Source: Apostichopus japonicus
Taxonomy: Eukaryota; Echinodermata; Holothuroidea; Aspidochirotida; Stichopodidae
Direction: 5' to 3'
DNA length: 64,000 bases
NCBI RefSeq assembly: GCF_037975245.1
Contig: NC_092583.1
Span: 14,485,264 to 14,549,263, forward strand
A program made the translations under genes and the position numbers. Positions within the stretch are counted from its first letter, which is position 1, and every line of letters starts with the position of its first letter. The notes beneath the pieces are model-generated. The model had not been told where the DNA came from, ran no database searches, and worked only from the letters and a program-made list of their open reading frames with translations. Shown here one piece after another: positions 27,210 to 38,704 of the stretch.

Positions 27210-28584
27210 TAATCATTAATAGCGTTGTTCTGGATCCTGGTAGTCAAGTGAATCCCGGTATCCCGATTCCGGTATTGACTAGTCCCGATCACAGTGCAAT
27301 TTGTAACTACTACCGGTATAGGGAAACACAACCGGTTATTACTTTCGTTTCGGTATCATTCCTGGGAATTCCAGAATAATAATATCTACGTGTTACTATT
27401 TGAAATAAAGAAAAGAAAACTCATTTATTTCTGGTTTCTGTGTTCTTAGTTTGAATAATATCTGATCAAGTTACGTACTGGCCTAGACCTTTGTATTAGC
27501 GAATCAACTTTTCATGTAGTAATTTGGAACTAGGCACCAAATATCAAATGTTACTTGGGCTCGGCATGTTACGGGACCTCAAAGTTATTCTGAAATTTTC
27601 GTTATTTTCATTCTTTATTCTTCCTTCAAATGTAGATTGTGAAGGTTCCCATGTTCAAAATCTTACCCTTGTGCATTTCACCTCATTTTGTTATAATAAT
27701 TATAACAATTTAATAAATTTTGAGCCAAAACCGCAGCGGGTATATCCAGTTTAAATCCATCTTCACACGGGACTGAATATTAGTATAGCCTAGGGTTTGG
27801 TACTGGTACTGGTACACACACTGCATTGCGGTACTTGAGATTTGATGCTGTAATGAAATGGATTTGTTTATTAATGCGGGGGGTTCCACGATGCCATTTA
27901 TAGTTATCTTTCGCTACTTTTTAATTTTTAAGAACTTTTGTATGAAAGATGATATTGTACGTATTGAAAGTATATTTTCTGGAATAAACAGCCGATTAAT
28001 GACATAAATAAATCTGTACTATTCTTATGTATATAGTTTATAATCCCGTATTTACGTAACCCCTACAGTATGTTACAATCTTATTGTCTGAAGTTCCAAA
28101 CACCTGGCGACTTGTTGTTAGGTAATAACTTTCATTGTGAACTTTTGAACTTGAAGGGGTTGCCCTATTCCAATATCATGGAATAGTGGGGAACTCCCAA
28201 TTTCTTTTTGTGTACAGATTACAAGTTTAATCCACGTGAGAACGTGTTAATCTAATATCGTACGTCAAGTTTAAATGAAGGATGGTGTGGGTTTGCTTTT
28301 TTCCAAGGTTTGTGCTTTTCTTTTTGGAAGTGTATGTTAAAAAAACAAAGGCCCTAATATAGCGTGATATATATATATATTTTTTAATACCGTGCGTGTA
28401 AGAGTATGTACATAGCCTAGGCTATGCCTATTGAATGTATGACATTCACAGTCTCGTAACTAAGTGCTTATAACCATAGATGAAAGTTGAGGAAAATCCC
28501 GGTTGTAGTTACGATACCGGGATTCATGTTGCAACACTACCGGTTGTGTGAAATCCGACTACCGCACAATGCTAATCATTAATA
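27210..28584. mobile_element. 1351-bp insertion with imperfect inverted ends, absent from copy 2
   Basis: Insert 27222-28572 lies between direct repeats TAATCATTAATA (27210-27221 and 28573-28584). Duplication copy 2 has a single TAATCATTAATA at the corresponding place (about 41397). Ends: GCGTTGTTCTGG at left against GCATTGTGCGGT read inward from right, with inner inverted matches GAATCCCGGTATC (about 27250) / GATACCGGGATTC (about 28527) and CACAACCGGT (about 27326) / ACCGGTTGTG (about 28549). This looks like a non-autonomous DNA element. A 12-bp TSD is unusually long, so an alternative is deletion between direct repeats in copy 2. Confidence 0.7.
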
Positions 28585-28678
28585 ATCTATTGAACATAAG
28601 TTTTACCATAGCTACATTTGGAACATTATTAATTAACCAAAAAAGAATAAATTGTTCCTGAAGGATCCCAGCAACTTT

Positions 28679-29238
28679 TTACTTGGTGCAAACTGCGCAT
28701 GTCAGCTCGTATCCGTTAACGTAAGGACCACATGGCAATCCTCCACCAGTCCCTGAGCAAATTCCCTCAACAGGGTGCATGGCAGCATACTCGGTGCTGG
28801 CTGCAGCCGTACCAGGGCGATAAGTAGGATGCCCATCAAGGCATACATACTGTGTACGTTGATGGTTATTGCTTCTTTCAGCCATTAGGAACCCATAGTA
28901 TTCTCTAGTCCAACCACTGGGACAAGACGGACGAGCTGGGACCATCAGTACAGTGGACCGGCCGATGGACTCACAGACGGCACACGGAATGTCATGCGCA
29001 ACAACATACTGTATTGGCGGGAAATCAAATCTGTATTCTACACCATATAGTCTGCTGGTTCTGTCTTGGACACCACTCTGAGGTCTGTCATAAACTGGAC
29101 TCTCTGGAAGGCAAAGGTAATTGGCACCCCCTCCTGTAGCAGTACGATCTGGTCCTGCAGCTAAACCACTATACACCTGGTCAGCTGAGGACGGGCACAC
29201 GTCCCTCCCCCAACGGATGTAGACGCCACCTGATGAAC
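28679..29238 (-). CDS. Gene B last exon: C4-like domain
   Basis: Acceptor CATCTTTCCTCAG before base 29238. Encodes GSSGGVYIRWGRDVCPSSAD, GGGANYLCLPESPVYDRPQS, CAVCESIGRSTVLMVPARPS, CPSGWTREYYGFLMAERS, YVCLDGHPTY, CSGTGGGLPCGPYVNG and terminal ELTCAVCTK. All cysteines are shared with copy C. The open frame continues upstream into the intron (to 29455), but the acceptor and the match to gene A set the boundary. Confidence 0.85.
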
Positions 29239-30070
29239 CTGAGGAAAGATGAAGGCCGGCTTGATTAGAAATGGTTGCTATAAAGTGACACTGACTCTGC
29301 TCAGAGAATTGCAATGGCTTAAAGTCAATTAATTCTCTCAGTGAGTTGTCAAGTTCCATACCGTACACCATGGTATTTGAAATCCCTGCTACACTTCCAT
29401 AAGCTGAAGGTACAGGAAGGGTAATTTTCAAATTTATTTTAGTTTTAAAGCACATCAGTCACCCATCTATTTCTGTGTGGAGTTTTGATGTCCCCAACCC
29501 TGCTTCCACCTCCTACCTTCACGAAGCTTGCTGACTTGGCAGATTTTAGAAGAATATCGTAGCATTTCGATTTAGTTCTTTTTAGTTTGTGCTGTTAATC
29601 ATGCATATTCACGAATATGGTATATAATAAAAGGATAATTAAATTTCATGATCTTTCTATGTAGGGTTAAATGATGACACTTATAAATCTCATGCTCATA
29701 TATGTGAAGTGAATAGCCCATTACTTTCAGATGTTTTGACTTGATCAATCATCTGTGCTTTACTCCGTGCAGTCTGTACGGGATTGCTAGAGTTCTGCTG
29801 ATCGTTGGTGAATCGAGAATGGAAGAGATCGTAGAGATAGTCTAATTGTACTTGCTGATCATGAATAACCTCTGCTAAATCCACAGCATCAGTCGGACTG
29901 CTCTCTGCTCCCTCATTATTTGAGGTACCATTCTCTGCATCCGGTAGTCCAATCATCTCATTGTCGTCTATCTCAGACTGCGCTGGCATTTCCTGGGACC
30001 CTTCCATCGGTATCCCAGAACCTGTAGCCAGCACCGTCAATAAAAGTAGCTTTGTAAATGTTGCTTCCAT
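28679..30070 (-). CDS. Secreted short-chain collagen C4-like protein, gene B
   Basis: Coding exons 29725-30070 (346 nt) and 28679-29238 (560 nt) join in phase (split Ser codon) to 301 aa plus stop. The signal peptide MEATFTKLLLLTVLATGSGI is followed by an acidic, Ser/Glu/Asp-rich region with two NxS/T sites, a short helical stretch (LAEVIHDQQVQLDYLYDLFH), and the C4-like domain from SSGGVYIRWGRDVCP to TCAVCTK. An acceptor (TTTTGTTTTCTCTAG) five bases before the ATG implies an untranslated upstream exon. An 18-nt optional mini-exon is possible at 29517-29534 (see findings). Extracellular; exact function unknown for the family. Duplicate of gene C; paralogue of gene A. Confidence 0.82.
29725..30070 (-). 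CDS. Gene B first coding exon
   Basis: ATG at 30070-30068, donor CTGAAA|GTAATG (29725/29724), leaving one base A. Signal peptide and acidic stalk. Differs from copy C at several stalk positions and by a few codons of length (346 versus 343 nt), with the frame preserved. Confidence 0.8.
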
Positions 30071-32099
30071 CTGGACTAGAGAAAACAAAATCCAAAAAAA
30101 GGTGTACATCATGGTCCTTCTTTTTCAAAAGATTTCAAATTGATGGCACATGTTTTCTAAGGCATCACACTTTTTCACTCTAAATTGAATTTGCATGTTT
30201 TTCTACTACAAGAGCATCATAATGTGAAGCATGAAAGAACCTGATGATAACAACACTTGAGTATCTTGCTTATACAGGAAGCTGAGGGCAAAATGAATCT
30301 ATATACGATGGTGATGGCGTGAGAGTGTGTATGTATGTGGTACCTTAGCTCCTGAACATGATAGCTCGCCAAGAGCACAGTGCATCAACTCCAAGCTTAG
30401 TATGTAGATTCCCCTTAGTAAGTTCTTGACAGCTTATTGAACAAGGTCAAAGGTCATTTGAGGTCACAAACTTGGCAAAAATATGAAAATGTTGTAACTT
30501 AGCTTACTTGAACACCTGCAGCATTGGTTTTATGGCATAACTGGGTGGTAGGTTCCCCTTTATCTTTAGCAATTTTGATGAGGTCAAAGGTCTGTTGAAG
30601 TGGACAGGAAGCAAAACCTAAACACCTTGTAAATTAGGTAACTCGATAATTCTACTCTTGATGAATCTCATTGTTGTATTAAGGGGCCCTCAGTAAGTTC
30701 TTGGCTGCTGTCCTTATTGGGAAATGTCAAATTTTTAGATCATTACATTTCTGAGGAACTACACATATGAAAAACGCATATAGCTGATTTTGACTTTTCC
30801 TTGATAGTCATCGTTGATCAAATCCTTAAGTGGGTCCATTATGAGCCCACCATGCTACTACAGTAGGTAAGAAATACTTCTAAACAATGCATACAGTCTG
30901 TCATAAGATGAAATCTGTTTTAGAGAGTTGGTGAGTCCTTTACAGTACACTGTGGGTACAGTAAACACACTTGAGCCCTGTCAGAAAATTTTATGGCAAG
31001 GAATGGTAAAGCCTTCTGGCTTTCTGCTTTAGTGTAGTAATCTTCTTGCTGTTGATAGCTTGGCAATGCTTGCGAAGTTGTCAGTGTTCTCTGTTTTTAG
31101 AATTTCTTCAAAATGCTACTTTAAGTAGAAATGATTGGATTGTTGTGATGACATCATTGAGTCACTGTTGCCAGATGCATTCACAAATTTCACCCAATTT
31201 GAAAAACCCCCAGTAAACCAGTGTTGCCACTATAATTTAAAAAAAAAATGGAGGTTGGAGGAGGGGAATTTCCCCCTTAAAATTTTCGAAGGGGGTATGA
31301 AATGTTTCTTTGAAGGGAGAGGGGGAATTATAAAAGTTACATTAAAATCAATTTGTGCTTCTCCTTACACCCTCAGAGGAAGATGTGTAAGTTTCTTTCG
31401 AGAGCTTCATTTAAATTTTGTTGACGAATTGCAATATGTAATTTATCTAATAATATTGCTAGTATGTTATTTATTGTAAACAGTTCCTTGTTAAACTGCT
31501 TTTCATAAGAGGACGATGAATTGATAATTGAAGGTAGTAATACGGTAATCCTTCTAACAACATTCAGGCATCGAAATTGTGCCCTACAGATAGTACAATG
31601 CATTCTGGGCCTGTAAAATCCCCTCTTACACAGCGTGTGCTTCGAGTGAAGGCCTAACAATTCGTTCAAAACTACATATTGAAGTACAGCAAACATTTGG
31701 GAAATATAGGTCATAGCATTGAGAAAACGCTAAATTGCACCAATATTGTTAATATCAGCTTTGGCCGATAACTGATATTTTAAATCCCAATATCCGGCCG
31801 ATACCGATCTATTACCGACACATAACAATAACAATAAAAAAGAAAATAAGTAGGCCTAAACAAGAGGAAGTTGCTGGGAGGACATTGCAGCAATTGTTAA
31901 TTTTCGACAAATGTTATGTTATTTACATTTTTTAAATGATACAAATCTATGACCATGACATCATATCGACATTGACAAGAAATCTGACCAGGTCATCAGA
32001 ATTGGCCCAAATCTTTAGCATGCTAACATTGCTACACATTTGCGAAGGTACTTTGAGGTTCTGGCTCTCATAATTATTCCCAAACTTTTTAGGATAGTT
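30071..32099. other. 5' region of gene B and transposon fragments
   Basis: 30071-30727 matches copy 2 and includes AGGTCAAAGGTCA (a DR1-type direct repeat, about 30444). 30730-30865 is an inverted fragment of the MITE at 9548 (TTAAGTGGGTCCATTATGAG then CCCACCATGCTACTAC). 31745-31830 has CCGATAACTGATAT / GGCCGATACCGAT repeats typical of transposon ends. 30728-32099 is not present in copy 2. No gene called. Confidence 0.55.
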
Positions 32100-32636
32100 A
32101 GAATAGACTAGTCTAGGAGACTAGGACTAAACAGATCTAGAGTATGGATGGGTCTAGGAGACTAGGACTAAACAGATCTAGAGTATGATTGGGTCTAGGA
32201 GACTAGGACTAAACAGATCTAGAGTTTGGATGGCTCAGGAGACTAGGACTAAACAGATCTAGAGAATGGATGGGTCTAGGAGACTAGGACTAAACAGATC
32301 TAGAGTATGGATGGGTCTAGGAGACTAGGACTAAACAGATCTAGAGTATGGATGGGTCTAGGAGACTATAGACTAAACAGATCTAGAGTATGGATGGGTC
32401 TAGGAGACTAGGACTAAACAGATCTAGAGTATGGATGGGTCTAGGAGACTAGGACTAAACAGATTTAGAGTATGGATGAGTCTAGGAGACTAGGACTAAA
32501 CAGATCTAGAGTATGGATGGGTCTAGGAGACTAGGACTAAACAGATCTAGAGAATGGATGGGTCTAGGAGACTAGGACTAAACAGATCTAGAGTATGGAT
32601 GGGTCTAGGAGGCTAGGACTTAACAGATCTAGAGTA
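32100..32636. repeat. 41-bp minisatellite, about 13 copies
   Basis: Unit GGATGGGTCTAGGAGACTAG then GACTAAACAGATCTAGAGTAT, 41 bp, head to tail. Point variants are GAGAAT and GAGTTT at the unit end and one unit with GACTATAGACT. The homologous array in copy 2 has about 34 units. There are no unique spacers, so it is not a CRISPR array. Confidence 0.97.
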
Positions 32637-33563
32637 TTTAAAGCTGGAATGAATATTTTTCTTACCGATATGTACAGCAGTTTGTAGGTTTCGGTGATTA
32701 GAAGTAGTAATGTTCTTCAAATTGTCCTCTGTTCTGTATCAGATGTAAGTGTTCTGTTATAAAGATCAGCATGACAAGGATATTTATTCAAATTTGCTAT
32801 TTGGTTTTAGTACCTAGAAGTCTCTTTTTTCTTTCTTTGCAGCTGTTTCTGACAGCAGAAGTATACATTAATCATAGCAAAAAGGAAATATGGTAACTTG
32901 AATCAAATTTCTTGTAAAACTGACTGGTGCTTGAATTAATAAAATAATAATAACATAAAATAAATAAGCTGTCAGGAACAGGTGTCAGCCTATAATTTAA
33001 GTTAGGCCTAATAGTAAGAAAAGAGTAATAACATTAATGTAAATACACCTACTCCAAGCTGTCATGCATTGCACTTGAGCGAAATTAATGGTTATCATCA
33101 GGGCCGCGTAAGAATTGTAATTATTTGCATTTTAAACTCTACTGTAGGCTATAGTTGTGGCCTTCATTTTATTATGGAAAATATTAGTCTAATATGTATA
33201 TATATATTAGGTAACAATGATGGGGCCGGGTGAAGGGTATGATGAATTGATTTGTTTGGGATATTTTTTTAAAGTAATGAGCAATATGTTATCTACAAGA
33301 TGTAATTTTTTCCAATGCCCAGTTGATTTTGACCTGAAAAAAATATTGTTTTGAGGTTAATCAGCTAGTGCTTATACAGTCCTTAGCTTTAAAGGTCTGC
33401 TGTGTAGACCCCAACTATAGCACGCTATCATGGAAAAGTTTCTTGAGATTACGTAAGCGACCTGCCTAGATGTAAATGATGGAATGTTAGAAATGATTTG
33501 GCAAAATTTGCTTTAATTTGTAACGTTACAGCTCTAGGCCTACACAATGTCCAAATGAATGCC

Positions 33564-33930
33564 CTGCTAGTCATAGGCGTAGGAGCCTAATTTGATTTGG
33601 GGGGCTGTAACGAACATTTTGGTAATATTTTCCTTGTTATTAACCCTTCCATATTGGTTATAATTATTGTGGAAGTCATTACAATAATAATATCAGTTTA
33701 ACCATTGAAAACACATTGCAGATTTTTCTTCTTTCACTAGGTGCCCGAAAAATTCTCAGCATATTGCCCGAATTTTCACCACAAAAAATTGAAAAAACAC
33801 ATTGCAAATTATTCTTCTCTCAGTAGGTGCCTGAAACATTCTCAGCATATTGCCCGAATTTTCACCAACAATTTTGGTTGGGGGGCTCCAGCCCCCCCCC
33901 CCCTCCGCCTCCTACGCCTATGCTGCAAGT
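33564..33930. mobile_element. hAT-like MITE, CATAGGCG family, 351 bp (copy 1)
   Basis: Element 33572-33922. Ends CATAGGCGTAGGAG / CTCCTACGCCTATG are perfect 14-bp inverted repeats. The flanking 8-bp duplication is CTGCTAGT (33564-33571) and CTGCAAGT (33923-33930), one mismatch. The interior has two tandem GGTGCC(C/T)GAAA..TTCTCAGCA blocks and a poly-C tract. The same insertion with the same diverged TSD is in copy 2 (46050-46434), so it predates the segmental duplication. Confidence 0.88.
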
Positions 33931-35650
33931 CATTTGGTACCATGTGCCTCTTTTATAGGATGAATCTTCCATCTATTAATGAAATACTGAATTTTCCAAG
34001 AATTTCTGGAAATAATGATGTCCTGTTGAAGCAGCATCCAGAATGGCATTAATTTAGGTTTATACCACACTGCCCTTTCTTCTGTCAGGCACTTTCAAAA
34101 TTCCAAATGGATATTTGTAAATAGCATGGATGATTTGGATCGAACGGGATTGTGGTTTCTCTGTATTTGTAGGAGACGGAAAGGTACATTTACAAGCAGG
34201 GTTCACCATTCACCATGCGTTCACTGGAAGCAGTTCTCCATGTCGGTAGTTATAGCTCGAAATAGTTCAATAACTTATTTTACAGGGATATTAATTTGGC
34301 CAGTGGCAGAGAGTGTGAAACTAATATTAAAATCTTGTCCAGGCTAATTTGAGTTACGTTTGAATGAATGTTAGCTAACTAACGTGACTGTTAACCCTCC
34401 CATACTAATACACATAGACCACAGTAGTTTGTCAAGTTTCTTGCTTTATGCTGTAAAATTGTTCCTTCAATCGTTTTATCTTTCTACGGAGATTTTCGGA
34501 GACTGTTGTTTGTATCACGGATAATCAAGTTAATCATTGTTTTATTCTTCGTGCGGATAATTATTATTTGGAGACAATAGCTAATAGCCTCTACACAGTT
34601 GAACTGCTCCGAGCTGTTAACTTTGTTTGAGGATAATATCATTTTTGCCTTGGGACATGACCTATTCCAGCTAATTAACTAAATTGGGGGAGTTCAATAT
34701 TTATATATTTTTACTTCCCCTAAAAGCCAACAATCAAGTGTTGCTATAATTTTATGACAAAGTAGATTCATAAGTCATAATCCATATCAATTATGTGTTT
34801 CAAACATAGTCGATGGTCGCTGTGTACACTCAAACGAGTCAAACACATGGAGTAACAAGAAATATGTAGACGATTGGTGGGGCTGTTTCAAAAAGTTTCT
34901 AATTGAGAGTTTCAGTCAGTAACATTTAGTCAATAAATGGATCATGGGTATTGGCAAAGCCTAACCAGAGGGATTTATGAGGTCTGTATCAGCTGCTGCA
35001 TATAATAACATTTCATAAGCCCTATTCATTCATTGTTGCTTTACTTGGAAATAATAATATTTAATCTATTTTCATGCGACAAGTAACTGTAGATTGTGTA
35101 TTAAGTGGTCTTGTTACTAATGATCTTTATCACACTTGTTAAATTGAGTGATATGTTGATTACACACACCAGTGATTAGTTCATGACACTAACTCCTTAT
35201 TTATCCATCTTTTGTTTTCTTGTTTCAGGCTATGAAGGTTGACAGACATCAGCTGATACTATTGGCAGTTATTGGGATTCGCGTTTCTTCAGAAAGATGA
35301 CTTTAAGTAAGTCTCGATCAAGAGCATATTCATAATATCAACACAGACTTCAGGTAAGAAATATTTGATATATTTAAACAAAAATGTTGGTGTTTATGGA
35401 GAAGAATGTTGTTTTTCCATCTCATTTATTTGCTCACCGGTGAATGTTTTCTTTGACTTGGAAATGATATGACTGTATGTCAAATAAACTTAGGTAAAAA
35501 AGAAAGAATCTTAAAATTAAAATGGATGCCAGAATTCTTGAAAGCGTCTGTAAAAGGAAGAGAAAGGTATTCATTGTCTCTCTATGGTAAAATATTAATA
35601 ATGTAGTACGTGTCCGGGGCACCTGTCGTTCATCTTTCAATTTAATATAT

Positions 35651-36021
35651 TTAAAGGCATTGAACACTCGCCCCAAACCGCTTGCGGCCATCTGAAAAAG
35701 TTAACTTTCCGTTGCTTGCAAGTGACGTTTTGTTTGTGTCACTACAAAATGCAGACAGTACAGTAATGAAACGTGATACCTTGTTATTTTAGCTGGACCT
35801 GAGATGTCCATCGCTGTATTGTTTGTACACTGTGCTGTGGGTATTGACCGCAGCTGTATGTACTGACTGTACACTAGTGTCTAATTACCGATGGGAGCAA
35901 GCTGTGTGTGTATATTCTGGGATCGATGGTGGTGTCTAACACTCATGTTACACCTCATTTGAAACTAAGTCAGATTACCAGCATGTGAATTTCTTTTGGC
36001 GCGAGTCTTCACACCCTTTAA
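35651..36021. mobile_element. TTAA-targeting (piggyBac-like) MITE, 363 bp
   Basis: Element 35655-36017 between TTAA (35651-35654) and TTAA (36018-36021). Left end AGGCATTGAACACTCGCCCC, right end read inward AGGGTGTGAAGACTCGCGCC (15 of 20 matching). Copy 2 of the duplication has a single TTAA (about 48141) at this site, a clean empty allele. A sister element lies at 38345-38700. TTAA target choice with exact empty-site restoration is the hallmark of piggyBac-type elements. Confidence 0.88.
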
Positions 36022-36989
36022 CTCAGTCAAGGAACTGAGAAAAATCGAAAATTTTCATCCAAAAGTTACTCACAAAGGAATAGGACCAGAAAAGGTGTTC
36101 CAATGTCTTCAATTCTGTTTTGAAAAAGGGGGTGGGGGTGGGGAATTTTTTAGTTTTTGAATTACTTATGGAAAGAGCAAATCTGTAACTGGTTTCTTGA
36201 AAATTGCTTTAAAAGTTTAGATTGTCACACTAGCGTGATGAACCCATTAAAAAGTGGTTTTGCCAGACTCACCTCAGATTATAAATCATGAAGATTTGAC
36301 TTATTCATTATCAAATGAGATCATATCACTTTGTGAATTGTTGTTTCAGTACCAATTTTCATTCAAGATCCTTCGTTTTATGCAAATATTAATGTCGCAT
36401 TTCTTTGACAATTTGGTCGAAGATGAAAGAGTAGGCATTTAAGTTTGTAGTACACCTTCGTACGTCTCTGTCTGACAATCAGCCCATTGGTTGCTTATAT
36501 CCAACAGCTCATGTGGTATATAGCCTCTTTTATAGAATGGATTACAGCTCATTGTTATCACAGAGAAGTGGTCGTCAGAAGTGCTTGTTTAAAGTGAAAC
36601 ATTTAAAAAATTGATCAAAGCATTCCATGTCAACGTTTTCAGTCATAGTCAACAACTCAAAACCATGACATCATGGTTGGTTACGGTGGTGGTGCACACA
36701 TGGTAGTTGTGATCTTGTTACCAAGATAAAACAGAATATTGGAATCAAACGATTTTCTGGTTTTACAACACTTCTTGTTCTTTTGTCAGGCATTGCCATT
36801 AAAATATGATGCCATGCTTCTAGAACCATTAGCAGGTGTGCAATATTCTCTATCTTTTGTCTTTTCTGCAGTTGGCTTGTTGCTCAGTTTTGTGAGGTGA
36901 AGATGGAGAGAGCTGATGTAAGGTTTCCTTTCTTCTACTCCCTCTTTCTCCCAGTCCCCACTCCTTCTCTATGCCTCCCCATCCCTCCC

Positions 36990-37520
36990 TCCCCCTATCT
37001 CCCTATCGTATTTGATATGTCTCACTGTAGCCTTGTTCTTTTAGATATCAAGAAGAAGATGGAAGGAGATGCAGGACGTTGTCAGAAGACGTACGTGGCG
37101 CCAGGCAGGTTTTGTGGGGAATGTAATGCACGTGATATGTCTTAATACTATGGCAGTGTTCTTTCAGATTTCTGGAGCAAGGTGGACTTAGACTGGGACC
37201 AAAGAAGACGGATCGGGCTGCCGGGCGAATATGGAGGTGTATTTCGTTGGTTTTGATAGATCTTAACTCTCACTTGTAGTCTTGTTATTTCAGATATCAA
37301 GGAAATGATATCCTGCATCGGATGATAGAAGATGGGGGCTCCGGGCTGGATGGTGTGGTATTTTGTTGTATTTTTTTACAGCCTTATTTTTTCAGATATC
37401 CGTAACAAGGTGGACAAACACCAGGACGACAGCTAACGATGACACAAGATGGACGGCCGCACTGGGCTGAGTATTTAGTTGTATTTGATATGTCTTAACT
37501 CCCACTTTGCAGTTCAGGAT
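36990..37520 (+). repeat. Tandem ~103-127-bp exon-like units, about 5 (copy 1)
   Basis: Units begin with pyrimidine-rich TTGTTCTTTCAG|ATATCAAGA-like splice acceptors (about 37041, 37160, 37288, 37390, 37510), followed by 60-80 bases with GGTGCCGGGC-type sequence and TTTGATATGTCTTAACTCTC as linker. The same array has about 11 units in copy 2. No frame stays open across units. Confidence 0.7.
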
Positions 37521-37866
37521 GTATCCCTCCCTTTCACCCCCTCCCTCCCTCCCTCCCTGTCACCCTCTCCCTCCCTACAAGATATGATCGATTTCCTTGT
37601 TAGACATTTGATTGGCCATCATCATACAAATCTGTTCATGTGATACTACTGAAGTTATTCAGCAGGTGGTTCAAGTCCACCAACAGATTAACACGTACTT
37701 GGCCATTCAGATGCTAATAATAACCCAAATGCCATTTCTGTCATTGTTTTCAATCCTAAGAAATAATCCAAACTCTTTTTCACCCAGAATTTTGGTTAAA
37801 ATGCATTTGGATGATACTTGTTCCTATCCTTCCCTAGACTAGGTTGCTTGATTGACTCAGCTGTTG

Positions 37867-38340
37867 TTGGGAAAACATGCACAATGCTTTCAGGATCCCT
37901 GTGACACAGTTTTTGCCTGTTTGGTAACAAATTTTCAAACACAAGGCAGTTGCCATTGTGGTTTATATCACAGCTTAGGTGGTCAGCATCTCCCTCCTAG
38001 TTATCAACCCTCTTTCACATCCTGTGTCTTCTTCGGTGGTTATGGATACTGCCTAGTAATTTACAGCATGTGACTACTCTCAATGTTCCTTACTGGTTTT
38101 TTTAATTAAGGTATCACCTCATCTACCTTTAGACAGGTAGTCTGGGCTGACCATTTGCCAAATATGGGATTCTAATTTCCTTTCCAGCCTGTGGCCTTGT
38201 TACATAGTGTAAAGTATATAAGAGGTGGTTCATCTCTGTTTAGGGGTCTGTTTGCATCTCATCTTGCAAATGTGAAGGTTAGGTCTTTTTCATCACATCT
38301 TGCCATGTGAAGTTAGACCAATATTAAAGTGACTTAGCGC
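37867..38340. other. Duplication junction and unique spacer
   Basis: Starts with the ~45 bp that match 26690 onward (the left edge of the ancestral unit), then diverges. No gene seen. Confidence 0.55.
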
Positions 38341-38704
38341 TTAAAGGCATTGAAGACTCGCCCCAAACCGCATGCCGCGCTCTGAAAAAGTTAACTTTCC
38401 GTTGCTTGCAAGTGAAGTTTTCTTCTTGTCGCTACAAAATGCAGACAGTAATGAAACGTGATACCTTGTTATCTTTTATCTGGACCTGAGATGTCATCGC
38501 TGCTATGTACACTGTGTTGTGGGCATTGACCGTAGCTGCATGTATTGACTGTACACTAGTGTCTAATTACCGACGGTACCAAGCTGTGTGCGTATTTTCT
38601 GGGATCGTTGGTGGTGTCTAACATTTCTGTTACACCTCATTCGAAACTAGGTTAGATTACAGACATCAGACGTTTCTTCGTGCGTGAGTCTTCACTCCCT
38701 TTAA
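38341..38704. mobile_element. TTAA-targeting (piggyBac-like) MITE, second copy, 356 bp
   Basis: Element 38345-38700 with TTAA on both sides (38341-38344, 38701-38704). Ends AGGCATTGAAGACTCGCCCC and, inward from right, AGGGAGTGAAGACTCACGCA. The interior is collinear with 35655-36017 (GTTAACTTTCCGTTGCTTGC, GTACACTAGTGTCTAATTAC). Confidence 0.88.

Larger units (their letters stand above)
26920..37866. repeat. Segmental duplication, copy 1 (about 11 kb)
   Basis: Collinear and highly similar to 41115-52464. Shared landmarks in order: GATGCAATGCATGGTTAATG start, C4-like gene (B/C), 41-bp minisatellite, hAT MITE (33572 / 46050), ~115-bp unit array, ending at TTGATTGACTCAGCTGTT. Copy 1-specific insertions are 27222-28572 and 35655-36017, plus unshared sequence at about 30728-32100. 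Repeat arrays are shorter in this copy. Confidence 0.93.
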
